Of a DNA stretch of 64,000 nt, positions 63,964-64,000 are shown in pieces (within the stretch, counting starts at the first letter, position 1; each line of letters opens with the position of its first letter). The stretch comes from Flavivirga amylovorans (GTDB taxonomy: Bacteria; Bacteroidota; Bacteroidia; Flavobacteriales; Flavobacteriaceae). The stretch spans positions 868,001 to 932,000 of the forward strand of contig NZ_JAUOEM010000001.1 of NCBI RefSeq assembly GCF_030540875.1, in the 5' to 3' direction. The position numbers were made by a program, and so were the translations under genes. The notes beneath the pieces were generated by a model, which worked only from the letters and a program-made list of their open reading frames with translations, ran no database searches and was not told the DNA's origin.

Positions 63964-64000
63964 TTAGTTAAGTGTTTGATTTTCTATTTCCGTAAAAATA
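63964..64000 (-). CDS. Possible 3' end of the gene preceding purA (truncated by window edge)
   Basis: The minus-strand frame is open from the window edge and reads IFTEIENQTLN before a TAA at 63964-63966, only 9 bases upstream of the purA start. In related genomes a small regulator often precedes purA. With only 11 residues the assignment is weak. Confidence 0.35.
   Translation of the reverse strand, partial: IFTEIENQTLN

Noticed and set aside
1-64000. CRISPR array, rRNA, tRNA, prophage or complete IS element
   Set aside because: No regular spaced repeats, conserved rRNA segments, tRNA cloverleaves, phage genes or transposase frames were found by reading; small tRNAs could be missed without a search tool.

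Overview
The window is chromosomal DNA of a marine-type member of the Flavobacteriaceae (Bacteroidota). The evidence is a low G+C content (about one third by eye), Bacteroidota promoters of the TTTG / TAnnTTTG type, type IX secretion C-terminal domains (types A and B), DUF349, DUF368 and OstA-like housekeeping genes, and family-typical proteins such as a spondin-domain protein, an imelysin and a SusC/FecA-type receptor. No rRNA, tRNA, CRISPR array, prophage or complete insertion sequence was seen.

Bases 1-10.8 kb are a mosaic of regulators and small operons. They hold a truncated LytTR regulator, a MarR-type regulator with a C-terminal cysteine cluster beside a DUF2024 gene and a glutaredoxin-like gene, an SDR/AraC pair, a metallopeptidase-like gene cut by an in-frame stop, a methyltransferase, lpxD, an AhpD-like/Crp/LETM1-like cluster and an ECF sigma factor with a membrane partner. 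All three genes of the MarR group carry the same TTAGGAATCCTAA palindrome at their promoters, so they look like one small redox-linked regulon. A 183-bp element with perfect 20-bp terminal inverted repeats (MITE-like) lies at 6956-7138.

Bases 11-31 kb hold pepT, pyrD, two type IX secreted proteins (an M43 protease and a spondin-domain protein), an HMG-CoA lyase, and a five-gene iron/haem cluster (DUF4856 lipoprotein, imelysin, HTTM protein, TonB-dependent receptor, haem-binding protein) behind a clear promoter with a 12-bp inverted repeat against its -33 box. guaB, an MFS transporter and an eight-haem cytochrome with TPRs follow.

Bases 31-50 kb hold three consecutive SurA-like folding factors, a MoxR ATPase, and a block in which two closely related acyltransferases flank a SCO copper chaperone, a protein resembling peptidylglycine monooxygenase copper domains, and an HTTM-like membrane protein. 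Aconitase, mazG, a large type IX type B adhesin and a DUF349 protein with a duplicated acidic N-terminus come next.

Bases 50-64 kb are a mostly conserved envelope/housekeeping run on the minus strand (aroE, two DUF368/PopT genes, a TPR protein, a class III aminotransferase, an OstA-like protein, purA). It is interrupted at 57.7-62.6 kb by a 4.9-kb block of lineage-specific secreted, membrane and AraC genes. The block is bounded by two identical 41-bp copies of a terminator, as expected for an acquired island.
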